DNA from: Alkalihalobacterium elongatum
GTDB lineage: Bacteria > Bacillota > Bacilli > Bacillales > Bacillaceae_F
NCBI RefSeq assembly: GCF_019024285.1
Contig: NZ_WMKZ01000002.1
Span: 186,001 to 250,000, forward strand
DNA: 64,000 nucleotides
Reading direction: 5' to 3'
Positions 1-8,549 of the stretch are shown here, piece after piece. A program made the translations under genes and the position numbers. Position 1 is the first letter of the stretch, and each line of letters begins with the position of its first letter. The notes under the pieces were generated by a model that worked only from the letters and a program-made list of their open reading frames with translations, did not search any database and was not told the DNA's origin.

Positions 1-2
1 TA

Positions 3-242
3 AGTGATGAGTTAGTTGAAGAATTTGGACAAGAAACGATTGTCTTTGTAAACGAAAGTCAAATACCTGAAGCCTTTAAAATCAATGCAAATAGTGGCTA
101 CTTTATCGGTGAATCTTTTGATGTTGAACAAACTTTTTCTGAAGAAGAGTTATCTGATGCTGTTGAGGTTGTTATTTTCGATGAAGCTGGCGATGATATT
201 ACACGATTTACAATTACAAAAGTTGAAATGGAAACAAACTAA
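3..242 (+). CDS. C-terminal end of an unidentified protein (5' end outside window)
   Basis: An open frame runs from the window edge to a TAA at 240-242 and gives the last 79 residues of a protein. The fragment is strongly acidic, with alternating beta-type hydrophobic residues (for example ETIVFVNES, VEVVIFDEAGDD, RFTITKVEME). It has no motif I recognise. The reading frame is probably real because it ends 18 bases before a perfect bidirectional hairpin. The start and the product cannot be judged from this window. Confidence 0.6.
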   Translation, partial: SDELVEEFGQETIVFVNESQIPEAFKINANSGYFIGESFDVEQTFSEEELSDAVEVVIFDEAGDDITRFTITKVEMETN

Positions 243-259
243 TCCCCTACAAATAGATG

Positions 260-295
260 CCTCACTTTACTCAAAATTTATTGAGTAAAGTGAGG
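260..295. terminator. Bidirectional hairpin between the first gene and yjbO
   Basis: A perfect 15-bp stem (260-274 with 281-295, core CTCACTTTACTCAA) closes a 6-base loop. It lies between two convergent genes and is flanked by short T/A tracts, so it can end transcripts from both sides. Confidence 0.75.
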
Positions 296-298
296 TTA

Positions 299-1189
299 TT
301 AGTTTATCCAATCTTGCATATCTGGTGGAACAGGCGCTTCTACGATAATATGTTCTTGCGTAAATGGATGCAAGAACGAGCAGTAAAAGCTATGTAAAGC
401 TTGTCTTTTGATTTTTATTCGTTCTCCGCCATAAAGATCATCACCTATTAATGGATGTCCAAGGTGAGCAAAATGAACTCTAATCTGGTGTGTTCTACCT
501 GTTTCTAGCTTTACCCTTACTACAGTTTCCTCATCTGTTTGGGACAGAACCGAGTAATGAGTAATTGCCAGTTGTCCATCTTCACGGACTTCTCTTTCAA
601 TAATACTATCACACTTTCTGCCGATTGGTGCGTTAATAGTTCCCTCGGTAGACGAAAGAAGGCCATGGATGATTGCAATATATTCTCTATGTATACCACC
701 AGATTGTTGTTCCTTTGCCATAAGATCGTGAGCAAATCGGTGTTTGGCTATGACGACGATACCAGAAGTATCTTTATCAAGTCGATTAACCGCATGGAAC
801 GTTGAAGTAATTCCACACTGATCATAATAATGTATAACTCCGTTTGCTAGTGTGCCGCTAAAATGATCTCGCGAAGGAATGGTCGGCATTCCTGCAGGCT
901 TATTAATGACAAGGAAATGGTTATCTTCAAATAGTATATTGAGGTTCATTTTCTCTGAAAGGATACTGTCACTTCTCGTTTCTGGAGGAAAGATAATTTT
1001 CACTTCATCGTTTGCCTGTAATATCTTTCTCACCGTTACAAACTCTCCATTCACAAAAATCGAGCCTCCAGCAAATTTAATATCCGCTAAGGCTCTTTTG
1101 GACAGCTTTTTTTCCTCTTTTAAATATTCCCGTAAAAGCTTTCCTTCCCAATTAACTTCTACGTTCCATTTAATTTCTAATCCCGACAT
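299..1189 (-). CDS. yjbO: RluD/RluA-family 23S rRNA pseudouridine synthase YjbO
   Basis: Isomerises uridine to pseudouridine in ribosomal RNA. Signature RLDKDTSG lies at residues 136-143, with the catalytic Asp at 138. An S4-like RNA-binding segment occupies the N-terminal 60 residues (KLSKRALADIKFAGG). A C-terminal block GRTHQIRVHFAHLGHP is also typical of the family. The ATG at 1189 is chosen because GGAG sits 9 bases upstream; an in-frame TTG at 1204 overlapping nadF is the alternative. Last gene of the yjbM-nadF-yjbO run, starting 5 bases after the nadF stop, as in B. subtilis. The exact rRNA site is not shown by the sequence. Confidence 0.92.
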   Translation of the reverse strand: MSGLEIKWNVEVNWEGKLLREYLKEEKKLSKRALADIKFAGGSIFVNGEFVTVRKILQANDEVKIIFPPETRSDSILSEKMNLNILFEDNHFLVINKPAGMPTIPSRDHFSGTLANGVIHYYDQCGITSTFHAVNRLDKDTSGIVVIAKHRFAHDLMAKEQQSGGIHREYIAIIHGLLSSTEGTINAPIGRKCDSIIEREVREDGQLAITHYSVLSQTDEETVVRVKLETGRTHQIRVHFAHLGHPLIGDDLYGGERIKIKRQALHSFYCSFLHPFTQEHIIVEAPVPPDMQDWIN

Positions 1190-1193
1190 CTTT

Positions 1194-1988
1194 TTAGTCT
1201 CCAATGAATGATTCCCTCACACGCTTCCAAAACGGGAACGGGCGGAACCTTGCAAACTTAATTTTTTCTTCAGCTACCCTGCACTGAATCGATTTCACCT
1301 TTTGATGACTCCACGAGAAATGATCGATTGTAATTTGTAATTTTACATCATTTTGTGGTTTTAATAAGCACGTATGGTGTTGTGGCAAAACGAGTGGTGA
1401 ACCTACTGTTCGATACACTCTATTGTTAATGGATGCCATTTCTGCTAATTGAATACAAGCTAATGAGGGGTGCAATATCGCTCCACCTAATGCCTTATTA
1501 TATGCAGTACTGCCAGACGGCGTTGATATACATAGTCCATCGCCGCGAAACGTTTCGAACTTTTCACCTTTTATTTCAACATTACAAACAAGCGACTCCT
1601 CAGGACTTTTTACTGTACACTCATTAAGTGCAAGTAATCGCTCTGATTTATTATCTCCGTAATGCCTTATAACTACTTCTAGCAAGGGGTACTCAACAAT
1701 TTGAAAGGGCGTCTTGGCTATATGAATTACTAACTTTTCTACTTCTTCTGGCATCCAATCGGCATAAAAGCCTAGATGGCCCGTGTGGATTCCCACAAAT
1801 GACGTTTCTTCTAAACGATGTTTGTATGTATGGAAAGCATGAAGTAAAGTACCGTCACCACCTACTGTAATGACAATCTCGGGGTTTTCTTCATCATAAA
1901 TTAATCCGAATTCAACTAAGTATGTTTTGATCCTTTGCTGAAGTGCATTAGATACATTATCACCTCTAGAAGTCACGGTAAATTTCAT
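1194..1988 (-). CDS. nadF: NAD kinase (ATP/polyphosphate-NAD kinase)
   Basis: Phosphorylates NAD+ to NADP+ in the cytoplasm and is the sole source of NADP in most bacilli. The nucleotide-binding GGDGTLLH motif is at residues 43-50. [23 protein letters not shown] and the C-terminal [13 protein letters not shown] block match YjbN-type NAD kinases almost residue for residue. The 264-residue length is normal. The ATG at 1988 is preferred over an upstream ATG at 2003 because GGAG lies 9 bases before it and because the protein then begins MKF like the B. subtilis enzyme. It sits 27 bases after yjbM and just ahead of yjbO. Confidence 0.95.
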   Translation of the reverse strand: MKFTVTSRGDNVSNALQQRIKTYLVEFGLIYDEENPEIVITVGGDGTLLHAFHTYKHRLEETSFVGIHTGHLGFYADWMPEEVEKLVIHIAKTPFQIVEYPLLEVVIRHYGDNKSERLLALNECTVKSPEESLVCNVEIKGEKFETFRGDGLCISTPSGSTAYNKALGGAILHPSLACIQLAEMASINNRVYRTVGSPLVLPQHHTCLLKPQNDVKLQITIDHFSWSHQKVKSIQCRVAEEKIKFARFRPFPFWKRVRESFIGD

Positions 1989-2015
1989 AACATCAGACTC
2001 CATCTTTAGAATTTA

Positions 2016-2648
2016 TTAGTTATTTATTCGATAATCATGTTTCTTAGAAAAAATACGTTGGGCTTCTTGAACCTCTTCACGTATTTGCGACATCTCTTCA
2101 TCCAATTGAAAAGCTGCTTCAGCTGCACGCTGTAAACGTTGTTTGATATCTTCAGGAATTTCTCCGCTATATTTATAATTTAATGAGTGTTCAATCGTAG
2201 CCCAGAAATTCATTGCCATTGTTCTAATTTGTAATTCAACATAAATTTGTTTATTTCCTGCAATCGTTTCTACTGGATACTTTAACACAAGATGATAAGA
2301 TCGATACCCGCTATCTTTATTCTGATAAATATAATCGCGTTCTTCTACTATTTCAAAATCTTTTCTTAATCGAATAAATTCAATGATTGTATTAATATCC
2401 TCCACAAACTGACATACAATACGAATGCCTGCCAGGTCTTGCATGTCTTCTTCAATTCGTGTTAGAGGTATATTTTTGCGTTTAGCTTTGTCGATTATAC
2501 TTGCAACAGGCTTTACTCTTCCAGTGACAAATTCAATCGGTGTATGTTTAGAGGAATTTTGATATTGTTCACGAATCCCTTTAAATTTAATTTTTAGCTC
2601 TTCAACGGCTTGCTTATATGGGATTAAGAACGTATCCCAATTGTACAT
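2016..2648 (-). CDS. yjbM: Small alarmone synthetase, GTP pyrophosphokinase YjbM (RelQ/SAS1 type)
   Basis: Makes (p)ppGpp from GTP or GDP and ATP. It is a single-domain synthetase of 210 residues with no hydrolase half. Conserved blocks visible are GRVKPVASIIDKAKRK (43-58), DLAGIRIVCQF (71-81), KDSGYRSYHLVLKYP (111-125) and VELQIRTMAMNFWATIEHSLNYKY near 137-160, which carry the substrate and metal-binding residues of the RelA/SpoT synthetase fold. It is followed by nadF and yjbO on the same strand, the conserved B. subtilis arrangement. B. subtilis calls the gene yjbM or sasB; relQ is used in other genera. Confidence 0.95.
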   Translation of the reverse strand: MYNWDTFLIPYKQAVEELKIKFKGIREQYQNSSKHTPIEFVTGRVKPVASIIDKAKRKNIPLTRIEEDMQDLAGIRIVCQFVEDINTIIEFIRLRKDFEIVEERDYIYQNKDSGYRSYHLVLKYPVETIAGNKQIYVELQIRTMAMNFWATIEHSLNYKYSGEIPEDIKQRLQRAAEAAFQLDEEMSQIREEVQEAQRIFSKKHDYRINN

Positions 2649-2699
2649 GCAACCACCAACCCATCTTTAATAATCGACTACTTATTAAGGCTATGTTGA

Positions 2700-3080
2700 T
2701 TATTGCGAAATAATTCTCTCAACAGCTTCTACCATTTTATCGCCATAATTACTGTTATCCTGAATATTTTCAAATAAATAATTTATTTCATCCTTAAAAG
2801 AAGTACATTCGAGTACGTAATCTTGGTGCAGCTGTATATACACATTCTCTTTTTCCTTTAAATGTGAGTGGAGTTCAGCCCACAAGTGCTCTGGAATACT
2901 CACATGGCGATAGCTTTCTTCATCTTCCAATAGATAAATGAGTGCCAGTTGTTCAGAGTCAGCTAGCATTCTTCCTGCTGCTTGTAGTGATAATGCTTCG
3001 TTTTTCAATAATGATTCTGAAATATGTAAGATTATACTATCTTCATTAGTTGATAAATTGCTTATTTCTAGATGCTTCAT
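2700..3080 (-). CDS. yjbL: YjbL-like protein of unknown function
   Basis: A 126-residue soluble acidic protein without signal peptide or membrane segment. Assignment to yjbL rests mainly on its place between yjbK and yjbM and on its size. The start at 3080 is set by AGGAGG six bases upstream; a longer frame from 3098 would lack a site. The Bacillus YjbL family has no known activity. The C-terminal half (SFKDEINYLFENIQD) looks helical. Confidence 0.75.
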   Translation of the reverse strand: MKHLEISNLSTNEDSIILHISESLLKNEALSLQAAGRMLADSEQLALIYLLEDEESYRHVSIPEHLWAELHSHLKEKENVYIQLHQDYVLECTSFKDEINYLFENIQDNSNYGDKMVEAVERIISQ

Positions 3081-3273
3081 ACTTGTCCTCCTATTCAATA
3101 TTCACGTAACCATCTTACCATAATTTGCACGTAGACAAGAATACAAAACCATTTTATCAACTAATTGTTCCCTTTACATGACTATGTAATAATGTGAATG
3201 AAAGTATTTAAACCTATGTTAGCTATAAGTGAAGGTAATATAGCCTTCAAATCCAATGATAAGGAGTAACTAA

Positions 3274-3861
3274 ATGGCCCGCGAGATAGAAATTGAAGCA
3301 AAAAACCTATTAACAAAAGAAGAGCTCCAACAGCTCCAAGACACTTTTTCCATAAATGATTCACAGTTTATCTCTCAAACAAATCATTATTTTGATACAT
3401 TGGGTTTTAACTTAAAAGAAAGAAAAGCAGCTCTTCGAATACGTGAAAAGAATAGTGAATTTATGATTACGTTAAAGCAACCTAATAGGGTTGGTTTAAT
3501 GGAAACAAATCAATCTGTATCAAAAGAAGAAGCAGAACAAATGATTAGGACTGGACAGCTTCCAGACGGTGAAGTGAAAGAAGATATCGAAACGTTGAAG
3601 GTTCCAATCGGTCAATTTGCATACTTAGGATCACTAACTACATCTCGAGCTGAAATTACCGTTAATGAGCAAATTGTTGTTTTAGATATTAGTCAATATT
3701 TAGACACTTCTGATTACGAGCTTGAAGTGGAAGGTACTAGTGTCGAAGCTGTCAACTCATTGTTTAACAGCCTTTTACAACAACACAATATACCGAAAAG
3801 ACCTACAAAGAATAAAATCATAAGGTTTTTCGAAAGAAAACAAAAACTACAAGGCTCCTAG
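3274..3861 (+). CDS. yjbK: CYTH-domain protein YjbK (inorganic triphosphatase-like)
   Basis: CYTH (triphosphate tunnel metalloenzyme) domain protein of 195 residues. The EIEIEAK start (ExExK metal/triphosphate motif, residues 4-10) and the later Arg/Lys/Glu strands (ALRIREK, MITLKQP, YELEVEG) form the tunnel typical of the family. Members hydrolyse or bind triphosphates such as tripolyphosphate or ThTP. The B. subtilis YjbK substrate is not settled, so the activity is inferred. AAGGAG lies 7 bases before the ATG. It is transcribed divergently from yjbL, a conserved layout next to the (p)ppGpp synthetase. Confidence 0.9.
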   Translation: MAREIEIEAKNLLTKEELQQLQDTFSINDSQFISQTNHYFDTLGFNLKERKAALRIREKNSEFMITLKQPNRVGLMETNQSVSKEEAEQMIRTGQLPDGEVKEDIETLKVPIGQFAYLGSLTTSRAEITVNEQIVVLDISQYLDTSDYELEVEGTSVEAVNSLFNSLLQQHNIPKRPTKNKIIRFFERKQKLQGS

Positions 3862-3951
3862 TTCAATGAAACCCAGAATTCGGATATTGTCTAAATCTGT
3901 AGTCTACTATAAACTAGATTATAGAATTATATTCCGTCCGAGGTGCATTGA

Positions 3952-4608
3952 ATGAACATTATGATGTTCCAACAAATTGCAGAAATGAATGCAATTAGAC
4001 AATTACGAGGACCTAGTTCCTCAACTAGTCCTTCTCCGTTTCAATCATTATTTTCAGGTTTTATTCAAGAAGAAATGGAAAAAATGAATGTAAAACTCAA
4101 TCAAAACCAACGCAATATGGGTTTATTTTTACATCCTATTGCACAGCTTGAAGTGGAAAAAACAATGCAACAACATTCTGGAGCCACCGAAACAATTAAA
4201 CCGTTAAAAGAAACTGGCCAATCCCGTGTAGACGTCTATAAGCAATGGATTAACGATGCAGCAGCAAAATATAACTTAGATCCAAAGCTTATTGTTGCTG
4301 TTATTAAACATGAGTCTAACTTTAACCCAAATGCAACAAGTAGGGCTGGAGCTGGCGGCCTCATGCAACTAATGCCTGGAACGGCAAGATCCTTAGGTGT
4401 ATCTAATGTTTATGATCCAGAGCAAAATATTAATGGCGGTGCTAAATATCTACGTCAAATGCTGGATCGCTTTAACGGTGACACACGTTTAGCTTTAGCC
4501 GCTTATAATGCAGGTCCTGGTAATGTTGATAAATACGGAGGAATACCTCCATTTAGAGAAACTCAAAACTACGTACCTAAAGTAATGAATACATTCTTAA
4601 ATGCATAG
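3952..4608 (+). CDS. yjbJ: SLT-domain lytic transglycosylase YjbJ
   Basis: Cleaves the MurNAc-GlcNAc bond of peptidoglycan to form 1,6-anhydro ends. The SLT domain covers about residues 95-218. The catalytic Glu is E121 in KHESNFNP, followed by GAGGLMQLMPGTA, NINGGAKYL and LALAAYNAGPGNVDKYGG, all classic SLT motifs. The 90-residue N-terminal part is polar and lacks a recognisable signal peptide, as in B. subtilis YjbJ, so the export route is unclear. GAGGTG precedes the ATG. A hairpin terminator follows directly. Confidence 0.93.
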   Translation: MNIMMFQQIAEMNAIRQLRGPSSSTSPSPFQSLFSGFIQEEMEKMNVKLNQNQRNMGLFLHPIAQLEVEKTMQQHSGATETIKPLKETGQSRVDVYKQWINDAAAKYNLDPKLIVAVIKHESNFNPNATSRAGAGGLMQLMPGTARSLGVSNVYDPEQNINGGAKYLRQMLDRFNGDTRLALAAYNAGPGNVDKYGGIPPFRETQNYVPKVMNTFLNA

Positions 4609-4619
4609 ATGACTCTATT

Positions 4620-4653
4620 AAGATGCTTGGATAACTAACTACCCAGGCATCTT
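4620..4653 (+). terminator. Terminator after yjbJ
   Basis: An 11-bp stem (AAGATGCTTGG, 4620-4630, with 4643-4653, one G-U pair) and a T-rich tail (CTTTTGTTTATTC). Confidence 0.75.
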
Positions 4654-4775
4654 TTGTTTATTCTTTTTCCAGTCCAGCTTCAAGTTCAAATCAGATTATT
4701 TGATGTTAGATGTGACCATTGCTAAAATGGATTTAAGTAAGTAGTTACTAAAATAGCCTCTTAAAGGAGATAACT

Positions 4776-5162
4776 ATGTCAGAACATCAAACACCATATG
4801 ACCTAATAGGTGCTGAACTTTTAAGCGAACTAATAGATATCTTTTATGATAAAGTAAGCCGACATCCAGTGCTTGCACCGATTTTTCCAGATGACTTAAC
4901 AGAAACTGCAAGAAAACAAAAACAATTTTTAACTCAATTTCTTGGTGGACCACCCTTATACTCTGAAGAACACGGTCATCCTATGCTAAGAGCTAGACAT
5001 ATGCCATTTAAAATTACCCCAACTGGTGCATCTGCCTGGTTAGCTTGTATGAAGGAGGCAATGGATGAAGTCGGCTTAGAAGGGCCTTTACGGGAACAAA
5101 TATTTAGTCGTCTAACCTTTACAGCACATCATATGGTAAATCATCCGCACGATACGGAATAG
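4776..5162 (+). CDS. yjbI: Group II truncated hemoglobin YjbI
   Basis: A 128-residue heme protein of the 2-over-2 globin fold. The proximal His is H75 (RARHMPF), with W88 in the G helix (ASAWLACM) and the N-terminal FYDKVSRHPVLAPIFPDD block that defines trHbO. Proposed roles are oxygen or NO/peroxide chemistry. It is in a two-gene operon with spxH, 15 bases downstream, a conserved pairing in bacilli; in Staphylococcus the globin partner affects YjbH function (established for that group, inferred here). AAAGGAG precedes the ATG. Confidence 0.95.
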   Translation: MSEHQTPYDLIGAELLSELIDIFYDKVSRHPVLAPIFPDDLTETARKQKQFLTQFLGGPPLYSEEHGHPMLRARHMPFKITPTGASAWLACMKEAMDEVGLEGPLREQIFSRLTFTAHHMVNHPHDTE

Positions 5163-5177
5163 GAAGGAGGACTCTCA

Positions 5178-6110
5178 ATGACTTCAAAAGAAAATCAGAC
5201 TAGCTGTGATCATATTCGAGGCTTTTGTGGTCCTATTGAAGAACCATCCGTATCCAAAAAATCTAACCCTTGCAATAAAAAGCCATTGGAAATCTATATA
5301 TTTATTGATCCTCTTTGCCCTCAATGCTGGGCGTTTGAACCAATACTAAAAAAGATGCAGGTTGAATATGGAAAGTACTTTAAAATAAGGTACTTTGTTG
5401 CTGGATCACTTGAATTATGGAATAAGCCACAAGCAAAAATTGAAGAGACAAAGAAATTAGAAGAGATTGCTAAAAGTTGGGAAAAAACAGCTAATCAAAC
5501 AGGAATGAGCTGTGACGGAGATTTATGGTTTGAAGACCCAATTACCTCCCCTTATACGGTTTCTATTGCAATTAAAGCAGCTGAGATGCAAGGCCAAGTT
5601 GCTGGACTTAAGTTTTTACGAAAATTAAGGGAGTTTCTATTCTTAAATAAGAAAAATATTTCAAAAGAAACTGTATTAATTGAATGTGCTCAATTAGCCG
5701 GACTAGATGTTGAGGAGTTCATTAGAGATCTTAAATCGGATGGAGCTGTAAAAGCCCTGAAATGTGATGTAAAAATGACGAAGGAACTTGGAGTTGATTA
5801 TTCTCCTACTTTTGTTTTTTTTAATGATAATTTTGAAGAAGAAGGATTAAAAGTGACTGGATTTTATCCTTATGAGGTTTATGTCGAAATCATTGAGCAA
5901 TTATTAGGTTTTTCACCAGAACCTTCTACACTCACTTCACTAGAGGATTTTTTATCTTGCTATAACTTTGTCGCTACAAAAGAAGTGGCCGTTGTCTTCA
6001 ATATATCTACTCAGGAAGCTGAAAAACGATTGAAACGTTTAATGCTACAACAGCAGGTTGAAAGGGTGCCAGTTAAATATGGTACTTTCTGGAGATACAT
6101 TAAGACATAG
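5178..6110 (+). CDS. spxH: ClpXP adaptor protein SpxH (YjbH), DsbA-like
   Basis: Binds Spx and delivers it to ClpXP, so it lowers Spx under non-stress conditions. A DsbA-like thioredoxin fold is shown by CPQC at residues 47-50 (FIDPLCPQCWAFEP), MSCDGDLWFEDP and the cis-Pro-type DYSPTFVFFND segment. The N-terminal 35 residues contain four extra Cys or His residues (SCDH, FCGP, PCNK), fitting the reported Zn/redox-sensitive N terminus. AAGGAGG lies before the ATG. Downstream of yjbI; the target spx is at 15.4-15.8 kb in the same window. Confidence 0.95.
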   Translation: MTSKENQTSCDHIRGFCGPIEEPSVSKKSNPCNKKPLEIYIFIDPLCPQCWAFEPILKKMQVEYGKYFKIRYFVAGSLELWNKPQAKIEETKKLEEIAKSWEKTANQTGMSCDGDLWFEDPITSPYTVSIAIKAAEMQGQVAGLKFLRKLREFLFLNKKNISKETVLIECAQLAGLDVEEFIRDLKSDGAVKALKCDVKMTKELGVDYSPTFVFFNDNFEEEGLKVTGFYPYEVYVEIIEQLLGFSPEPSTLTSLEDFLSCYNFVATKEVAVVFNISTQEAEKRLKRLMLQQQVERVPVKYGTFWRYIKT

Positions 6111-6155
6111 AAACTCTAGCATTTTCTTGCAAAGGTAAACGTCTTAAAGCAAAAT

Positions 6156-6186
6156 AAAGAGGCTGACATGGGGTGTCAGCCTCTTT
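6156..6186. terminator. Terminator after spxH (AGAGGCTG-type stem)
   Basis: Perfect 13-bp stem AAAGAGGCTGACA (6156-6168) with 6174-6186, loop of 5, then T-rich. One of several terminators in the window that share the AGAGGCTG core. Confidence 0.9.
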
Positions 6187-6414
6187 TTAATAGGGGGAGA
6201 AAATGTTTAACACTAATTATTTTACAATAATAAATTTAACATATTTAGTTCTTCAATGAAACCCTTGATAAGAACGTTCGCAACATCGTCACATTTTTTC
6301 TATTTTTTGTTTACTGACCTTTAAAATGATCATTTTATGAATAACTAGCATGTCTCTTTCATCCATTACATACTATTTTTATAGGATGGTTTGATCATGA
6401 TTGAGGTGAGTCAT
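6187..6414. other. Intergenic stretch without a recognisable gene
   Basis: AT-rich. The only coding signal is an 18-codon frame at 6204-6260 preceded by AGGGGGA, too short to support. Nothing else is recognised. Confidence 0.4.
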
Positions 6415-6594
6415 ATGAGAAAAATACTAATAATCATTGGTGTTCTTTTAATCATCATTAGTTTTTATTTTATGGTTTTAGCTTTAATGAATGTTTTTCC
6501 TCTATTTATTGCAGCCCCTGTTTTGTTTTTATCAGTTGTATTTACGATAGTTGTATATAACGAGCGTAATCGTTTCCGCGGGTTTCGAAGCTAA
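6415..6594 (+). CDS. Small two-helix membrane protein
   Basis: 59 residues with two hydrophobic segments (about 4-24 and 28-48) and a basic C terminus (ERNRFRGFRS). The start at 6415 is taken because GAGGTGA lies 5 bases upstream; in-frame TTG 6391 and ATG 6397 are weaker. No family is recognised. It is convergent with the ABC exporter, only 20 bases away. Confidence 0.6.
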   Translation: MRKILIIIGVLLIIISFYFMVLALMNVFPLFIAAPVLFLSVVFTIVVYNERNRFRGFRS

Positions 6595-6614
6595 ATTAGA
6601 TTACTTCTTGTTTG

Positions 6615-8354
6615 TTAGCTTGCAATAAACTGTTGCTCCACTAATTTTTTATATAACGGGTGACTCTCCATAAGTTCATTATGAGTACCCGTTCCCGTCA
6701 CTTTACCGTGTTCAATAAAAACGATTTGGTCAGCTTTAACAACGGTAGAAAGTCGATGCGCTATTACGATAGTTGTTCTTCCATCCATTGCATGTTTTAA
6801 AGCCTTTTGAACTTCAAATTCAGAATTGCTGTCTAAACTAGAAGTCGCTTCATCAAGCATCAAGATCGGTGCATTTCTTAGTAACGCTCTAGCAATCGCG
6901 ATCCTTTGGCGCTGTCCACCTGAAAGTTTTATGCCGCGTTCACCGACTTCTGTTTCTACTCCATCTGGAAGGCCAAAAATAAACTCTTTAGAATTCGCTA
7001 GTTCTAGTACATAGATCATTTCTTCATCTGAAACTTCTCGATCCACCCCTAGCAACAAATTTTCCTTAATTGTACCTGGCATAAGTGGACTTTCTTGAGA
7101 AACATAAGCTAATTGCCTTCTCCAACTACTTAACGAAAGGGACTCGATATCTTCATTTGCAAATGTAATTTGTCCACTACTCGGTTTATAGAACCGCTCA
7201 ATCATTGAAAAAATTGTCGTCTTTCCACTTCCACTTGGTCCAACGATAGCCGTTATCTTACCAGGTGGAATCGTCAGAGAAATACCCTTTAATATGTGCT
7301 CTTTATTCTCGTATGAAAAATGAACATTATCAAAAGTGATTGCTTTTTCATGTGCTCTCATTTCAATTCCTGCTACTAAATCCTCAACCTCATGTTGTAA
7401 TATTCCTTGTATTCTTTCAGTAGCTCCCATCGCCTTTTGTAATTCTGCAAAGAAACTAGCAAACTGACTAACAGGGATGATAATGAGAAATAAGTACAAT
7501 ATAAAAGCAACTAAATCACCAGCAGATAATGCCCCACTCGCTACTCTTACTCCGCCGTAGCCAATAATTAAGACGAGCATTCCCATCAAAGCTAACATTA
7601 TTAATGGACTCAACAAAGCTTGTATTTTCGCTTCTTTGATACCAAATTTGAAAAGGCCTTTGATCTTTTCTTCTCCTTTTTTCTCCTCGCCTTCTTCCGC
7701 TCGGTAAGCTTTAATTAAACGAACATCCGCAAGTACTTCAGAAAGGACGTTTGTGAAGTTTGCCATTTCTTTTTGAGTGCCCTTTGCAATCTTGTACATC
7801 TTATTCCCAATCGGAATAATAACGAGCAGCATCACGGGAACAGCTGACAGCATTACAACCGTCATTCTCCAATCAAGTAATAATAAAATAATGACAGCAC
7901 CAATAATTGAGATAAAACCAGAGATAGCGGTCACGATATGTCTCGTTATCAGCGTCTTGACTACATTTGTATCATTCGTTATTCTACTAATCGTTTCACC
8001 TGTTCGGTGGTTGTCATAGTACGGAATAGGTAGATGAAGTATATGTTTCCATAACCGTCGACGTAAATTTGCGACAATCGTTTGCCCTGAATAAGCTAAT
8101 AAATAGTAAGATACACCACCAGCGATTGCTTGTAAAAAGAAGGCTCCAATCAAAAGAGAGATCATCCTTCCTTCCAGGGTCCCTGCTGAAAACTGATCAA
8201 CAAACTCTCGTGTAAACAATGGAACAATTAGACTAGCTGCTGTTTCAATAAGGCTTATAATTACAGCAATGGTGAGCAACATAACAGGAGGTTGGCTCTT
8301 TTTTAATAGATTAAAAAAAGACGAAAATTGTAATTTTGCTTCCTTCTCTTTCAT
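6615..8354 (-). CDS. ABC exporter, fused permease and ATPase (BmrA/LmrA-like)
   Basis: A half-transporter of 579 residues, expected to work as a homodimeric drug or lipid exporter. Six membrane helices lie within residues 20-310. The ATPase has Walker A GPSGSGKTT (372-380), signature LSGGQ (477-481) and Walker B ILMLDE with catalytic E502. Coupling segments resemble B. subtilis BmrA (GETISRITNDT, VGVRVASGALSAGDLVAFILYLF-like). AGGTAGG precedes the ATG. It stands alone, between spxH and pepF, where B. subtilis has no such gene. The substrate cannot be read from sequence. Confidence 0.9.
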   Translation of the reverse strand: MKEKEAKLQFSSFFNLLKKSQPPVMLLTIAVIISLIETAASLIVPLFTREFVDQFSAGTLEGRMISLLIGAFFLQAIAGGVSYYLLAYSGQTIVANLRRRLWKHILHLPIPYYDNHRTGETISRITNDTNVVKTLITRHIVTAISGFISIIGAVIILLLLDWRMTVVMLSAVPVMLLVIIPIGNKMYKIAKGTQKEMANFTNVLSEVLADVRLIKAYRAEEGEEKKGEEKIKGLFKFGIKEAKIQALLSPLIMLALMGMLVLIIGYGGVRVASGALSAGDLVAFILYLFLIIIPVSQFASFFAELQKAMGATERIQGILQHEVEDLVAGIEMRAHEKAITFDNVHFSYENKEHILKGISLTIPPGKITAIVGPSGSGKTTIFSMIERFYKPSSGQITFANEDIESLSLSSWRRQLAYVSQESPLMPGTIKENLLLGVDREVSDEEMIYVLELANSKEFIFGLPDGVETEVGERGIKLSGGQRQRIAIARALLRNAPILMLDEATSSLDSNSEFEVQKALKHAMDGRTTIVIAHRLSTVVKADQIVFIEHGKVTGTGTHNELMESHPLYKKLVEQQFIAS

Positions 8355-8513
8355 AAATACCTACCTTTTTAAACCGTTCATGATTTTTCTAAAAGTGTAC
8401 TATAGCATACCTTTGTTTACAAAGATTTATACTTTCACTACTAATTTCACTTTTTAGCACGTGAATCCAAAATAACGCTAGTAACAATTTTTAAGACAAG
8501 AGCCTAATAGAAA

Positions 8514-8539
8514 GAAGCTGACCACATAAGGCCAGCTTC
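8514..8539 (-). terminator. Probable terminator after pepF
   Basis: Stem GAAGCTG-CC (8514-8523 with 8530-8539; one G-U on the minus strand), 6-base loop, followed on the minus strand by TTTCTATT. The GAAGCTGAC core recurs after the sigY operon at 51.0 kb. Confidence 0.65.
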
Positions 8540-8549
8540 ACTTTCTTAT

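Noticed and set aside
6204-6260. 18-codon frame after AGGGGGA
   Set aside because: Too short and without conserved features; no evidence of attenuation or leader-peptide function.
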